A stretch of DNA of 64,000 nt from Chryseobacterium ginsenosidimutans (GTDB taxonomy: Bacteria; Bacteroidota; Bacteroidia; Flavobacteriales; Weeksellaceae): assembly GCF_030823405.1 (NCBI RefSeq), contig NZ_JAUSXC010000001.1, positions 4,013,001 through 4,077,000 on the forward strand, written 5' to 3'. This document shows, one piece after another, positions 16,422 to 26,475 of this stretch. The translations under genes were made by a program, and so were the position numbers. Position 1 is the stretch's first letter, and every line of letters begins with the position of its first letter. Below the pieces are notes generated by a model. It searched no databases. It saw only the letters and a program-made list of their open reading frames with translations, and had not been told where the DNA came from.

Positions 16422-17162
16422 TTATGCAGATAAATTATATTGATTGATTCGATTTTGCATTTGTTGCTGTTTTTCTTTTACTTCTTCTTCCGTCTTAGAA
16501 TTTGGAGCAACATTTTTTCGTAAATTAATGTTATCTTTTTTAATCTCTGGTTTGAGTAACGTTTTAACATCAAGTTCATCCATGTCATTGAGATCAATTC
16601 TTCTCAAAGCATTCTTAAAATTTTGTTTTGATTTACTTACTGATTGTATTGCATTTTGCTTTGATCCCTGAGGTGCATTTCTTTTCAATTTTTCCTGAGC
16701 TCTACTTATCCCATCCATTTTATCTTTAGCTCTCTCAAGTTGATTTTCATACTTAACCCTTTCACTAGATTTTTGAGATCCTTCTGCAGTTTTTGACAAA
16801 GATTCCGTTGTTTCTGAAGTTTTTGTAACCGTTTCTATTACCGTAGGCTTCACAGAAGAATTTTCAAATAAAGGCATTAGAGGTCTAAACATTCCCCAAC
16901 AACAATTATTATCAGCATCCTCATCAATGATTTCTATTGGAGCTTTTCCATCTGGATCAATATATTTAATAGGATTATCAAGCGTGTAATTATATGGGGA
17001 CCAACTCAGCATTTTCTCTCCCAATGGATCCACCCCATACCAAATACTCAACCTCGGGTTATAATATCTCGCACCATAATAATATAATCCTGTATCCTCA
17101 TCCAATTCTTTTGCATTAAACTTATATGGATTGTTATAAGATCCATCCATCTGCTCCATCAT
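16422..17162 (-). CDS. Orphan RHS core plus C-terminal toxin-tip module
   Basis: A 246-residue protein. Residues about 10-70 are the RHS-associated core (YKFNAKELDEDTGLYYYGAR, YGVDPLGEK, NPIKYIDPDGKAP). The remaining 170 residues are a unique helical tip rich in Lys, Gln and Ser. RHS-like sequence (FLNLPFGETMMEQ) continues upstream of the ATG for 14 codons until a TAG at 17205-17207, so the module lacks the roughly 1000-residue body of a complete RHS protein. This is how a displaced RHS tip looks after a new tip has been inserted upstream. It may be silent, or serve as a donor for recombination. The toxin activity is unknown. Confidence 0.7.
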   Translation of the reverse strand: MMEQMDGSYNNPYKFNAKELDEDTGLYYYGARYYNPRLSIWYGVDPLGEKMLSWSPYNYTLDNPIKYIDPDGKAPIEIIDEDADNNCCWGMFRPLMPLFENSSVKPTVIETVTKTSETTESLSKTAEGSQKSSERVKYENQLERAKDKMDGISRAQEKLKRNAPQGSKQNAIQSVSKSKQNFKNALRRIDLNDMDELDVKTLLKPEIKKDNINLRKNVAPNSKTEEEVKEKQQQMQNRINQYNLSA

Positions 17163-17292
17163 TGTTTCTCCGAATGGTAAATTTAGAAAAAATTGTGTTG
17201 TATCCTAAGATATATCTGCTTCAGATATTTCTTAAAGTACGCTCTTCTTTTAGTAGTCTTCTGTTTCATTATTTTACTTAACTCTTTACACA

Positions 17293-17330
17293 AAACAGGC
17301 TGCCTTTTTCAAGACAGCCTGTTTATTTTA
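17293..17330. terminator. Terminator hairpin between RHS modules
   Basis: AAACAGGCTG (17293-17302) pairs perfectly with CAGCCTGTTT (17315-17324), with a T-rich right flank. It separates the immunity gene ending at 17388 from the orphan module to the left. Confidence 0.75.
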
Positions 17331-17332
17331 CT

Positions 17333-17364
17333 GAGACACGAGCGAGACGCCCGCGCTAGCAGGG
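17333..17364. repeat. GC-rich REP-like patch
   Basis: GC-rich run (core GAGCGAGACGCCCGCGCTAG then CAGGG) in AT-rich DNA, similar in pattern to 15575-15602. Likely a dispersed repeat; not proven from two copies. Confidence 0.35.
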
Positions 17365-17387
17365 AAAAAAACTACTTTACTATTATC

Positions 17388-17879
17388 TTAATATCCAATT
17401 TTATAATCTGTCTTAGGATTTTCTACAGATAATATAAGAGTATCTCCAATTTTTGCATCACAGTGTCCAACATAAAATGCTTCTCCTTTATATTTCCTAT
17501 TGTTTGTAATTACCCAATTCCTATTTTTAGACATTTCAATCGGCTCCTCCCAAGATATTCTTCGATATTTGTTATCCTCATTTTTTACAGAGATCAAAAA
17601 GCCATAAAATCTTTGATAAGTTGATTTACTTAAATAAAACTTCTGATCCAAATTATGTATTTTCAACAAAGAATCTCCCTCAATTTTTATGTCAAGTTTA
17701 TCTGAGATTAACAACCCATTTTTTATATTTTCCTTTTTAGAATTAAAAGAATAATAGTGTTTAACAATAAAATCACCTCTAAAAACTAACAAACTTATGA
17801 GATAGTACAATATAAATATTAGCAATATAGTCGATAATATTTTTATACTTTTACGCTTACCAGCTTCCATTAATCCCAT
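17388..17879 (-). CDS. Putative membrane immunity protein of the frameshifted RHS module
   Basis: About 163 residues from ATG 17879 (or 160 from ATG 17870, MEAGKRKSIKIL). The frame can be opened upstream to 17999, but that part overlaps the end of the RHS tip in another frame, so the internal starts are preferred. Residues about 11-32 form one membrane helix, followed by a beta-rich domain that probably faces the periplasm. The start overlaps the last codons of the RHS module (stop at 17857), which indicates translational coupling. A single-helix immunity protein against the toxin tip is inferred from position; no family recognised. Confidence 0.6.
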   Translation of the reverse strand: MGLMEAGKRKSIKILSTILLIFILYYLISLLVFRGDFIVKHYYSFNSKKENIKNGLLISDKLDIKIEGDSLLKIHNLDQKFYLSKSTYQRFYGFLISVKNEDNKYRRISWEEPIEMSKNRNWVITNNRKYKGEAFYVGHCDAKIGDTLILSVENPKTDYKIGY

Positions 17880-18622
17880 TACTAGTTCTTCTAATTTTAT
17901 AATCAACGTCTTTCCCTTTGTTCTTCTTTTCAATAGCTCTTTGTTTAGCTGCAGGTAAGAAATTTGTTTCTGTATATTCTTCTCCAGTCTTACCGTCATA
18001 GCGAACTGTTAAATTTTGCTCACCATTTTGTAGGTCTCCTGCATTTAATGCTTTTTCTGCTACAGTTGTACATTGATTAGCTTGTCCTAATGATTGGTAT
18101 TCGTTGTAAAGTTGGTAGAGGCGTATTCATAATCTCGTCAATAACAAGCTTTGATGCAATTGCAAGTAAAATAAATAATCCAACTCCACTTTCAGAAGTG
18201 GTAACGCCTAAAGTCATTGCAGCCTTATAATTTGAAATACCTCTAACAGCAACTTCATCAATATCTGTGAATGTTTTCCCTCCTTCTAAAAGCTGTACAG
18301 TAGCACCTTCAACCCTGTAATTACTGTTTTACCTACATAGCTCCAACCCATCAGGAGTATTGTCCGGTCCTTTAATATTTGGATCCCATTTATAGCTACC
18401 TCGTCCATTAGTAATCCAGTCTGACCAGGCTTCGCCTTCCATTCCTGTAGGATCATTAAAAGAAATCGGATTATTCCAAACATAACTGTAGGCTTCGTGA
18501 GTATATTGGCTTCTTGGATCTATTGTTCCAAACCTTCCAATATCGGGCATATAAAATCTCGCCCCGTAATCATACATTCCGGTCTCTTGAAGTTCTTTAC
18601 CGTTATACTTATAATTGTACAA
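17857..18622 (-). pseudogene. Displaced RHS C-terminal module with frameshifts
   Basis: The module begins with RHS core ([20 protein letters not shown], then NNPISFNDPTG) at 18622. The frame is lost near 18330-18350 (the protein continues as GWSYVG in another frame). It resumes in a third frame as NYRVEGATVQLLEGGKTFTD through DEIMNTPL to about 18120, then shifts again to LYQLYNEYQSLGQANQCTTV and ends at NGINGSW-stop (17857). At least three shifts are needed to read it through. No RHS body is present upstream. It is a decayed orphan toxin tip, although its immunity gene at 17388-17879 is intact. Confidence 0.75.
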
Positions 18623-18721
18623 TCCCGCTCACATTTTCCAAATCTTCCTACTCCGGTTTTTTTCGCGCGAGGCTTTACACTGTGAACTTCTTCGCTTGCT
18701 CGCTTTTTTCAAAAGTATAGA

Positions 18722-18777
18722 TTTTCAGTTGAAAAATAAAATGGTTTTCCGCTATTTTTTTATTTTTCAATTGAAAA
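18722..18777. repeat. Inverted repeat, 20-base arms
   Basis: TTTTCAGTTGAAAAATAAAA (18722-18741) pairs with 18758-18777 (one mismatch) around a 16-base loop. It lies at the edge of the gene-free stretch 18623-19157. Confidence 0.6.
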
Positions 18778-18840
18778 AAAAGTTTTCCTTGCAGAAAACA
18801 CACCTTGCAATTTAGTTGTACCGCTGTCGGTGTTGTTGTC

Positions 18841-18905
18841 AATGTGGACTTGTGGGAAAAATAGCGGTTGGATTTCAGCGTTGGATTTTTCCACAAATCC
18901 ACATT
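18841..18905. repeat. Long inverted repeat in G+T-rich stretch
   Basis: 18841-18862 (AATGTGGACTTGTGGGAAAA plus AT) pairs with 18885-18905, with one mismatch and one missing base, around a 22-base loop. The surrounding 18640-19100 is unusually G+T-rich on the plus strand, with recurrent GCGTTGG and GCGGTGG words, and has no credible gene. Confidence 0.6.
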
Positions 18906-19157
18906 TCCGTTCTGTCGTTGACAAAACTTTCTTTCGGAGACGTAAAAAGCGTTGGCGCATTTTTCCTTATTCGGGTGGGAAGCGTTGGCAAAAAAGTCTT
19001 TTTTCGGTGGGGGAAGATTCGAAGGTGTCGTCTAAAAGCGGTGGCGCAAAAGGGCTTTGCCCGTTGCGGGAAAGCATTTACATAATCTCACTATAGGCAA
19101 AGATGGTAATAAAAGATTGAAAAATACGCTTACTAACGCTTTACAAGGAATATAAAA

Positions 19158-19185
19158 AAACCGCCACTCGAAAGAATGGCAGTTT
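19158..19185 (-). terminator. Terminator of the RHS operon
   Basis: AAACCGCCA (19158-19166) pairs with TGGCAGTTT (19177-19185) with one G-U pair. On the minus strand it is followed by a T run (complement of 19154-19160), just after the immunity gene stop at 19194. Confidence 0.7.
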
Positions 19186-19193
19186 CTATTTGT

Positions 19194-19661
19194 TTATCTC
19201 TGGGTTTTACCCGTTCCATCAGAAGCGTAACCTTCTAATATATTTATGCTTAAACGAGCTACTCCTTTTTTATAATGAGAATAATGCCCCTTTTTTTCCG
19301 TAAATAAGCTATCATTTTTTTGCTTATCGTTCAAATAATTGATTATTCTAAAATCTGCATTATCCGTGTTATAAATTTTATCCGTAACATTTCCGCTATA
19401 TAGTAAATAATTAGATTTATTATTAAACCATAAAAAATCTACATATTCATTTTTATTCTCTGTTTCAACATAATCATTATTAGGCTTTGTTATCCCATAA
19501 TATTTGCCTGGAATAAGGTAACAGGTTCCTCCGTATCTTTTCCACATAGTAATATATTCTCCATTGGTTGCTTTAAAAAAGGAACGGCTTTGGTCAAACC
19601 AAAGAAACAACCCTGCAATAACACAAACCAATACAATAAGGATTTTAAATATTTTTCTCAT
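19194..19661 (-). CDS. Putative immunity protein for the intact RHS toxin
   Basis: A 155-residue protein with one N-terminal membrane segment or signal anchor (about 5-22) and a soluble domain holding aromatic-rich strands (MWKRYGGTCYLIPGKYYGI). It starts 10 bases after the RHS gene stop and is followed by a terminator, so it closes the operon 28017-19194. That position is standard for the cognate immunity gene. I do not recognise the family, so the role rests on context. Confidence 0.6.
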   Translation of the reverse strand: MRKIFKILIVLVCVIAGLFLWFDQSRSFFKATNGEYITMWKRYGGTCYLIPGKYYGITKPNNDYVETENKNEYVDFLWFNNKSNYLLYSGNVTDKIYNTDNADFRIINYLNDKQKNDSLFTEKKGHYSHYKKGVARLSINILEGYASDGTGKTQR

Positions 19662-19671
19662 ATAATCAATG

Positions 19672-22600
19672 TTATTTAGGCCCGCGTAATGGATTTGAAG
19701 ATTGAGTCTTGTAAACTGCAGTACGTCTATTATTATAGTTTTTATGTCCGAGAGTATGTCCTACTTTTTGTGCTTGCTGGGTTGTTTGTCCTTCAGTAGC
19801 TAAACCACCTTGTTGCCAACTTTGAAGAGCATCAAATCCTAATCTTCCTGTTCCCCAAGTTAAACCATTATTTCCTGCAATATATCCCGCTGCAAAATTT
19901 CCAACGTCCCTAGCTGAAGCTACAACAGCAACATTATCTGCTTTATCTCCTGTGTCTACAGAAAATAAAACACCTCGATAAGTGTAGGCTGCTCTTTCTT
20001 CTTTAGGAATTTCTTGAATACCATTTACTTCTCCATTAGGACCATTAGTTTTGAAATCATATTTTGCACCACCTACACCATTTTTCATATAATTAATAAT
20101 ATTAGGCTCATTAGGACCCATCAAGTCATTAAGAAAGTCATTACCACTCAAATCTCCAAAACTTATTACAGCGCCTTCAACCGCTTTGTTATCGTCTCCC
20201 ATAAAAGAACGGGGAGTTAAAGAATTAGCAATATGATCTGAGGTTTCTACATCATAATTACCTTTATCATCTGCTCGATAAATTCCAGTATTTCCATCAT
20301 CTTTTGCGCTTACAACAGTATAGGTGCCATCTTTATTCTCTCTCACACCGGTACTTGCAACACCACGACCGTCCGGATCAATAAAACGTATAGGATTGTT
20401 TACTGCATAATTATAAGTCGAGTGTCTGCGATATTGTTCCGCCAGCGGATCTACTACACCCCATCTTCCAATATCACTCATATACATCCTCGCCCCATAA
20501 TCATACATACCGCTTTCCTGCAATTCCTTACCGTTATACTTGTAATTCTTATAAGAACTTGTTCCAAAGAAAGAAGTACCACTCTTTAAATGATTCATCC
20601 CAAAAGGATAATAATCATTGGCATCTACAATTTCAAGAACTCCTGCGCTGTTTCTGCCATATGAGATTCTATTGTTTCCCAAGTGATCTTTATACTGGTA
20701 AATATACTGATCTTTTTTATAATCATAAAATCCTTCCGCGGTAGGAAAAAACTGTAAATCAGGATTCTTTAAACTTGTCGGTGGAGGGGGTGGATCAAAT
20801 AATAATCCGGTATCGTTGATTACATAAGCCTGTATTTCCAGTGCACGGCTTGTTTCCGAATTTGCCATAAGGCTCTCAGATCCCCCCCCTCCCGGAGGAG
20901 TGGCAGGTGGTCTGGATAGGTATTGAAAACCATCAAGGTAATCTACAATTTTAATATCAGTGGTATCACCGGTTAATCCTCCAATTGTAGTTTTGTTTAT
21001 TTTACTGAGTTTTGCTCCATCTGCACTGTATTTCGTATCAATAACAACCAATTCATTACTGCTTTTGCTATATTCTAAATGTTTAGGAAGATTCAGGTGA
21101 TTATATTGTATTGTTCCAATTCCTTTATCCTGCATATCTCTCATGTTGCCATTCAAATCATAATGAATTTCCTGTCCTCCTCCTTCGTATCCCGAAGGGT
21201 TGTTTTGCAAATCAGTAATAGTAGATAATGTATTACTTTTATTAGCCGATTGATAAGTATATTGCAAACGGTCAATCACTGTTGCCGTATTCCCTGATTC
21301 TATAATAGATGTCCTGTAGAGGTTGGTAATATTTCCGTTCAGATCATAATCTATAGATTCCGTATTTTCCTTACTGTTTGGGTTTTGAGGGTTCTGGTAA
21401 TAACCCGCCGTCAATCTGTTTAATTTATCATAGACATAGCCATATCTTTTTGGAGTTATTGATGGATTTGCTCCTAAAGTTTCTACTGCTCTCCAGTCTA
21501 CTTCTGCAATATTGCCGTTGTATTTTCCCAATACGTTTTTACCAGGAAACAGGGTTGTATCAGGATTATTAATTCCTTCTTTTTCGGTGTATTTGATTTT
21601 GTAAGAAAATAATTTCCCATCCAGGTTAGGAACCGACATCTGATCTTTATTGATACCTGTCATCCATCCACGGATATTATAAGCATAATCAATACTCTGA
21701 AGGTTATTTCCTACTTTTTTATTCGTAAGCTGTGATAATTCGTTGTAGGTGTTGTCTGCCAGAACAACTTCAGGCTTATCGTCTACCTTGTGGTAATGCT
21801 GCAACAGCCTGTTTTGATTGTCATAAATAAAGCCCTCACTTATTGTTACTCCAACTTCACCCTGTTTTCTCAGATGATAGGTGTTGGTTCTTTGTACTAC
21901 TCCCGCAAAATCCAGTAATGACTCCGTTTTGGTATACCCTCCCAAATGATTGATAGAATGAGTTCCTATCACTCTTCCTTTTTTGTCGTACCAAGTGTAG
22001 TTTTTAGTCCAACTGTCGTCTTCAATGTTTTTGACGTAAGCAGCAGTAGGAAGACTTTTAGTACTTACAGTTGAGCTTGAAGTATCCTGAGGTAAAACCT
22101 CCTGGCCTATAACCTGTGTAGGAATAGCTGGAGTTCCTGCAGGATAGGTGTCATAATAATTGACCGAAAGCACTGTTTCTAAATAGGGAAATTGCCCATT
22201 GGTATAATAGATCTGCATCCCGTTTTTAGTGAAGCCTGTAGCATTAGGAGCTTCTGTAATAACAGCATTACCAACCATGGTCTGCATACCTGCCCTATCA
22301 TCTCCCGGAACAATACCTGTGATGATTACTCTTCCAAATTTGTCATATTTACTAAAAAGCCATTTATGGGCATCACGCATGACTGCATCTTGAGTAAAAA
22401 TGGGACGATCGGCTTTATCATACACCATATATTCTTTTCCTTTACCCGGAAGTTTTTTTTCTACCAAACGGTTTCTGCCGTCATATGCGTACTGATAGCA
22501 AAGATCGTTAAGAACCGTATTGGGATCTGTAACGACAGAAGCTTTTGGGGGAATCACAAAGGCAAGCTGGTTGTATTCATTATAAATATAATATGTGTCT

Positions 22601-23280
22601 GCATTTTCTGTAGTACTGATCACTTTTCTTACCAACAATACCTGTCCTTCTCCGTTCTTGAATTCTATGGTGGCATTACCGTCTTCATCAGTTAGCGTAT
22701 TTTTATACAACTTTGCTGTCCCATAATTTGTGGATTGGCTGAGAGCAGAGCTTGTGGCACCGTTTACCCATGTGGTAACGGTTGTGTATTTTTTAACCGC
22801 ATCTGCTGCTGTATTGGCATCATATCCAAATTGGACAGGCTTGTTATCCCAGGCATTTCCAAGCTGCTTTTGCTGTAAAACCCTGTCTAACGGAGAATTT
22901 TCAAGTATCTTTTCTGAAAATATTTTCTCTGAACCATACAGTAAGGGTTGTGTTGCATTGCTTAAGGGAGAGGTATAAATGGCTCCGTTCTGTGTGCCTT
23001 GTTGTGGAACGGGAAGATAGTCTTTCACCTGTCTTCCGAATCCGTCATATTCGATGTGGGCAACAACGTCTTTTCCTTGTGGAGAGGCTTTTATATTGAC
23101 TAGCTGTTTGGGTCTTCCCAAACCGTCGAAATACTGAACGGTTTCTGAAGTTCTAATATTTGGTTGTGTTGGATCGGATAAATAGGTTTTACTGTAAATA
23201 TAGTTTTCTGTGGGACTTAATTGGGCATGGACCAATCCGGATAACAAAATTGCTCCTATTGGGATTAATATTCTTTTCAT
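19672..23280 (-). CDS. Exported RHS polymorphic toxin
   Basis: A 1202-residue RHS protein. It opens with a Sec signal peptide ([20 protein letters not shown]), then a DUF6443-like N-terminal domain ([14 protein letters not shown]... [14 protein letters not shown]). Many YD-type repeats follow ([34 protein letters not shown]). The RHS core around residues 905-975 includes [19 protein letters not shown] and [12 protein letters not shown]. The last 220 residues form a variable tip with [20 protein letters not shown] and a [13 protein letters not shown] tail. RHS shells encapsulate the tip, which kills competitors when released. The tip's enzymatic class is not certain; a type-44-like tip is only a guess. 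Confidence 0.85.
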   Translation of the reverse strand: MKRILIPIGAILLSGLVHAQLSPTENYIYSKTYLSDPTQPNIRTSETVQYFDGLGRPKQLVNIKASPQGKDVVAHIEYDGFGRQVKDYLPVPQQGTQNGAIYTSPLSNATQPLLYGSEKIFSEKILENSPLDRVLQQKQLGNAWDNKPVQFGYDANTAADAVKKYTTVTTWVNGATSSALSQSTNYGTAKLYKNTLTDEDGNATIEFKNGEGQVLLVRKVISTTENADTYYIYNEYNQLAFVIPPKASVVTDPNTVLNDLCYQYAYDGRNRLVEKKLPGKGKEYMVYDKADRPIFTQDAVMRDAHKWLFSKYDKFGRVIITGIVPGDDRAGMQTMVGNAVITEAPNATGFTKNGMQIYYTNGQFPYLETVLSVNYYDTYPAGTPAIPTQVIGQEVLPQDTSSSTVSTKSLPTAAYVKNIEDDSWTKNYTWYDKKGRVIGTHSINHLGGYTKTESLLDFAGVVQRTNTYHLRKQGEVGVTISEGFIYDNQNRLLQHYHKVDDKPEVVLADNTYNELSQLTNKKVGNNLQSIDYAYNIRGWMTGINKDQMSVPNLDGKLFSYKIKYTEKEGINNPDTTLFPGKNVLGKYNGNIAEVDWRAVETLGANPSITPKRYGYVYDKLNRLTAGYYQNPQNPNSKENTESIDYDLNGNITNLYRTSIIESGNTATVIDRLQYTYQSANKSNTLSTITDLQNNPSGYEGGGQEIHYDLNGNMRDMQDKGIGTIQYNHLNLPKHLEYSKSSNELVVIDTKYSADGAKLSKINKTTIGGLTGDTTDIKIVDYLDGFQYLSRPPATPPGGGGSESLMANSETSRALEIQAYVINDTGLLFDPPPPPTSLKNPDLQFFPTAEGFYDYKKDQYIYQYKDHLGNNRISYGRNSAGVLEIVDANDYYPFGMNHLKSGTSFFGTSSYKNYKYNGKELQESGMYDYGARMYMSDIGRWGVVDPLAEQYRRHSTYNYAVNNPIRFIDPDGRGVASTGVRENKDGTYTVVSAKDDGNTGIYRADDKGNYDVETSDHIANSLTPRSFMGDDNKAVEGAVISFGDLSGNDFLNDLMGPNEPNIINYMKNGVGGAKYDFKTNGPNGEVNGIQEIPKEERAAYTYRGVLFSVDTGDKADNVAVVASARDVGNFAAGYIAGNNGLTWGTGRLGFDALQSWQQGGLATEGQTTQQAQKVGHTLGHKNYNNRRTAVYKTQSSNPLRGPK

Positions 23281-23286
23281 CTTATA

Positions 23287-26200
23287 TTAGTTTTTGTAAT
23301 GGTATTGATATTCTTTTAACAGTTTACCAGTCTGATTGTTCTCTCTGATTTCTTTTAATCTGTTAGCCGAATCATAAAGATAAACTTCCCTGATTCCTGA
23401 TGGTGGGGTAATACTTCTTACTCCAATTAACGGATCATAAGTATAGGTTGTAATTTGATAATTAGCCAGACTCGTATCTTTTCTAAAATTGTCTAAGACA
23501 TTAAGAAAAGAGGTTTCATCATTATTTGGAACTGCTGAAGCATCTGTATCGGATGCAGTGATAATGGCATCGATTAACGACTGCTGGATATCAGTAAGTT
23601 TCGCTCCCTCAATTTTTGCAATAGGCTGGGTCTGGTTGTAGCCCCAGATGATTGTCGTGGAAACTCCGGATTTTGTGGTGTATTGCTGTAGATTGCCTTT
23701 GTTGTCGTATTTATTATACATGACGTCGGTATTGGTGATATCCAGCAGATCTACTGATGTAACAGAATATGGCAAAGGTAATCCTGATGCTTTTAGATTA
23801 GCATCAGCCTGACTAACTGGATATAATGTTTCTGATTTTAAAACCCTTTTATCATTTTTTTTAGACTCAACCTCTAATGGAATCCCAACCATATTTTTAT
23901 CTATCAAATATTGATTGTTTTTTTCTGTAGCATATTTATAAAAACTACTTGAAACCGTATTATCAGCATCAGTATTGGATTTGTCAGTTAATAATGACAA
24001 ATAATTGTAATTATATTGCTCAGTATTTTTCACAAATGTATTGTTGAAATAATTGAAAGTCTCTTTTTTAGTTAAAAAGTCATTGTAATAGAACATTTTT
24101 CTAGCATGAGCCCAAGCGTTAGATATATTAATCACAGCCGTATATTGCAAAATTTTACCCGGAGATTCATTATAAGTATACTTTTCTATTGAAAGAGTAT
24201 TACCTGTTTCATTTTTAATAATTGTTTCGGAAAGCTTTCCTCTCTCATCTCCTTTATCATTAGGTTCAATATAAATATTTTGTGCAATTGGTAGCGGAGT
24301 AAATGATCCTGCAGTAAGCTGTATTGTATTACCATCAAAAGTATCCGGCACATCAATATATGTCTTAAATTTTGATTCAATAGATCCATTGCCGGATTTT
24401 TTCTCAGTAACTAAAGAGTAGTTAATATCAGACCCGCTTAATGTATTTCTTGAAATATTAGATGACTGTATAAACCCATGAAGTGTATTTGCATTAACTG
24501 TTATTCCTTCTAAGCCATAACTCGTTAAAGCTCTAAGATAGAATATATATCTAGGCCAATTCATTAGTATTCCAGTAGGATTTCCATTGCTGTCAGAATA
24601 AATAAATTCTCTTGTATGCAGATTATTATTAAGATCATAATCGTTAATCTTTTTTATTCTTGTTCCGCCAAAAGTCCCGGTAACATCAAAAAGTGAAGGT
24701 AAAAATGAACTAGAATTTCTCCTTTCGAGCCTTTTAGCATAGAGGTGAGGTTCATATTCAAAAATGGAATACCCTTTTGTTGGATATGTGACTTTTGTAA
24801 TTCGAGCTGTTTTAGAATAATTGAAATCAGGATCTCTTTCCGTTGATGCAATTGTATAATCTTGGTTACTAGAAAGATTTATAGTTGGAATTAATTTAGG
24901 ATAAGTTCCATTAGGATCATTTGAAAGTTTTCCATTATAAAATCCCCAATGATCAATAGCACATGTATGTGGTATCGGGAAAGTATTGGCTGTCAGATCA
25001 TATTCAAAAGCATAGTTTTTATTGCCTGTCTGGCTAATGGACTGAAGAAAAATTCTATTGGCGTTTCCTGTTGTAATTATCTGGTATCCAAAATTAACTT
25101 CCTCGATAACTGAGTTATTATAAAAAACCTGAATGCTCGTCATCTTTTTTTGAGGAAAACGGGTAAACTCCGTCTCGGTAGCATTTTGCCAAGGTTGTTG
25201 TGGAATATTTATATTATTATACAGATTATTTTGAAGGTCGTAATTAAATTTAATTTTACTATTATTATATGTTATAGATTCCAGATAAGACTTTTTTGTC
25301 AATGAATATGTATTTCCCCATCCGGTAGAATAACTTGCATTTAAGGTTTCAGATTCCATTCCTCCTGTCATTACTTGGGTTGTTTCTGTTACTTTCCTGT
25401 AGTCATTGACATTAGCACGAAATTCAATAAATGATTTCTTTTCAATACCTAATACCCCTTTATAATACCCGAGCGCAGTTGGGGAACATCCAAGGTTTCC
25501 TAGGCTTGATGTTATATCTCTTCGATCGTCCAAATAATTATAGTTAACTACGTTACCATCCGGCATCTCGACTTTATACATATACCATGCTGTAATAACA
25601 GGAGGGGGTGCTGCACCTACTGAACCATAACCCGCAGCATCAGTTCCTAAAGAAGTGGTATATTCAAGGTTTTTACTATTCCCTCCAAAATAATATTTAA
25701 TTCCTTTATCATCAGTTATTATTATTTCTGAGGTATAAGATGGAATACAATGAGCCACATAAGGCTGAAAATTTAGCTTTGATATATCAATCTTCAAACT
25801 ATTAGGCTCTGTGGTACGAACTCTAAAATATCCAGATTCATCCATGAAAAAAGATCCCGAAATTCCATTGAAGTTGAAATGAAAAATGTCAGGCGTCGTT
25901 TCATAGGAATCAGAATGAGAATTTTGAGAATCTTTATATCTAAACTCATAAAAATCACTTTCCTGACTATCAATAGCCGGATATAAATAACCTGCATTAA
26001 AATTTTCAACTAGTCCAGGACCTGGTAAACTGGAGTTATTTTGTTTCTTTTTCTGGATTCCTACAAATAAGCCATGTTCAAATTGTCCGGCTATACCATT
26101 AAATGTTCCAGGGGCACCCATTTGATCATCCGGAGATCCGACTACTTCTCTGGAAATAATTCCTTCTCCCACAAGACTCCAGTTAAAGCCTATTATCCCA

Positions 26201-26469
26201 GAACTTTTTGATGGAATAAAACCTGACGAATTGTACGATAATGCTATATTTATATCATTATTATTTTGAATAGGTAATGAAACTAAGGGAATACTAAGGT
26301 CTAATTCTCCCACAAAACTTTTTATTGGAATATTTCCGTATCTTTCAAATTCAGTTAGCTGTGGACTTTTTATATTAAATTCTTCGTTTCTTTTCTTTTC
26401 GTAAATATTCTGTGCTTTAAAATTAATAATTGTAGCAATAGCCAAAAGTGTCGTTATAGTTTTCTTCAT
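23287..26469 (-). CDS. SpvB/RHS-like partner protein of the RHS toxin
   Basis: A 1060-residue exported protein with signal peptide (MKKTITTLLAIATIINFKAQ). Its N-terminal part (GELDLSIPLVSLP, SYNSSGFIPSKSSGIIGFNWSL) is typical of the SpvB-like start of Bacteroidetes RHS partners. Beta-rich RHS-type repeats follow, ending with YDPLIGVRSITPPSGIREVYLYDSANRLKEI. It has no toxin tip. It lies 6 bases upstream of the RHS toxin gene and 6 bases after the T9SS protein gene. By analogy with B-component/RHS pairs it may build part of the shell or deliver the toxin, which is an inference. Confidence 0.75.
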   Translation of the reverse strand: MKKTITTLLAIATIINFKAQNIYEKKRNEEFNIKSPQLTEFERYGNIPIKSFVGELDLSIPLVSLPIQNNNDINIALSYNSSGFIPSKSSGIIGFNWSLVGEGIISREVVGSPDDQMGAPGTFNGIAGQFEHGLFVGIQKKKQNNSSLPGPGLVENFNAGYLYPAIDSQESDFYEFRYKDSQNSHSDSYETTPDIFHFNFNGISGSFFMDESGYFRVRTTEPNSLKIDISKLNFQPYVAHCIPSYTSEIIITDDKGIKYYFGGNSKNLEYTTSLGTDAAGYGSVGAAPPPVITAWYMYKVEMPDGNVVNYNYLDDRRDITSSLGNLGCSPTALGYYKGVLGIEKKSFIEFRANVNDYRKVTETTQVMTGGMESETLNASYSTGWGNTYSLTKKSYLESITYNNSKIKFNYDLQNNLYNNINIPQQPWQNATETEFTRFPQKKMTSIQVFYNNSVIEEVNFGYQIITTGNANRIFLQSISQTGNKNYAFEYDLTANTFPIPHTCAIDHWGFYNGKLSNDPNGTYPKLIPTINLSSNQDYTIASTERDPDFNYSKTARITKVTYPTKGYSIFEYEPHLYAKRLERRNSSSFLPSLFDVTGTFGGTRIKKINDYDLNNNLHTREFIYSDSNGNPTGILMNWPRYIFYLRALTSYGLEGITVNANTLHGFIQSSNISRNTLSGSDINYSLVTEKKSGNGSIESKFKTYIDVPDTFDGNTIQLTAGSFTPLPIAQNIYIEPNDKGDERGKLSETIIKNETGNTLSIEKYTYNESPGKILQYTAVINISNAWAHARKMFYYNDFLTKKETFNYFNNTFVKNTEQYNYNYLSLLTDKSNTDADNTVSSSFYKYATEKNNQYLIDKNMVGIPLEVESKKNDKRVLKSETLYPVSQADANLKASGLPLPYSVTSVDLLDITNTDVMYNKYDNKGNLQQYTTKSGVSTTIIWGYNQTQPIAKIEGAKLTDIQQSLIDAIITASDTDASAVPNNDETSFLNVLDNFRKDTSLANYQITTYTYDPLIGVRSITPPSGIREVYLYDSANRLKEIRENNQTGKLLKEYQYHYKN

Positions 26470-26475
26470 CTTAAT

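Noticed and set aside
17880..17999. Upstream start at 17999 for the membrane immunity protein
   Set aside because: These 40 codons are the RHS tip's end read in another frame; the in-frame ATGs at 17879 and 17870 put the membrane helix close to the N-terminus.
18816..19096. Overlapping plus-strand frames of about 89 residues in the G+T-rich stretch
   Set aside because: The translations are rich in Cys, Arg, Trp and Gly with no recognisable pattern, two frames are open at once, and inverted repeats run through them. Base composition explains the openness.
22192..22695. Plus-strand frame of 167 residues inside the RHS gene
   Set aside because: It is a shadow of the YD-repeat region; the RHS frame is continuous on the other strand.
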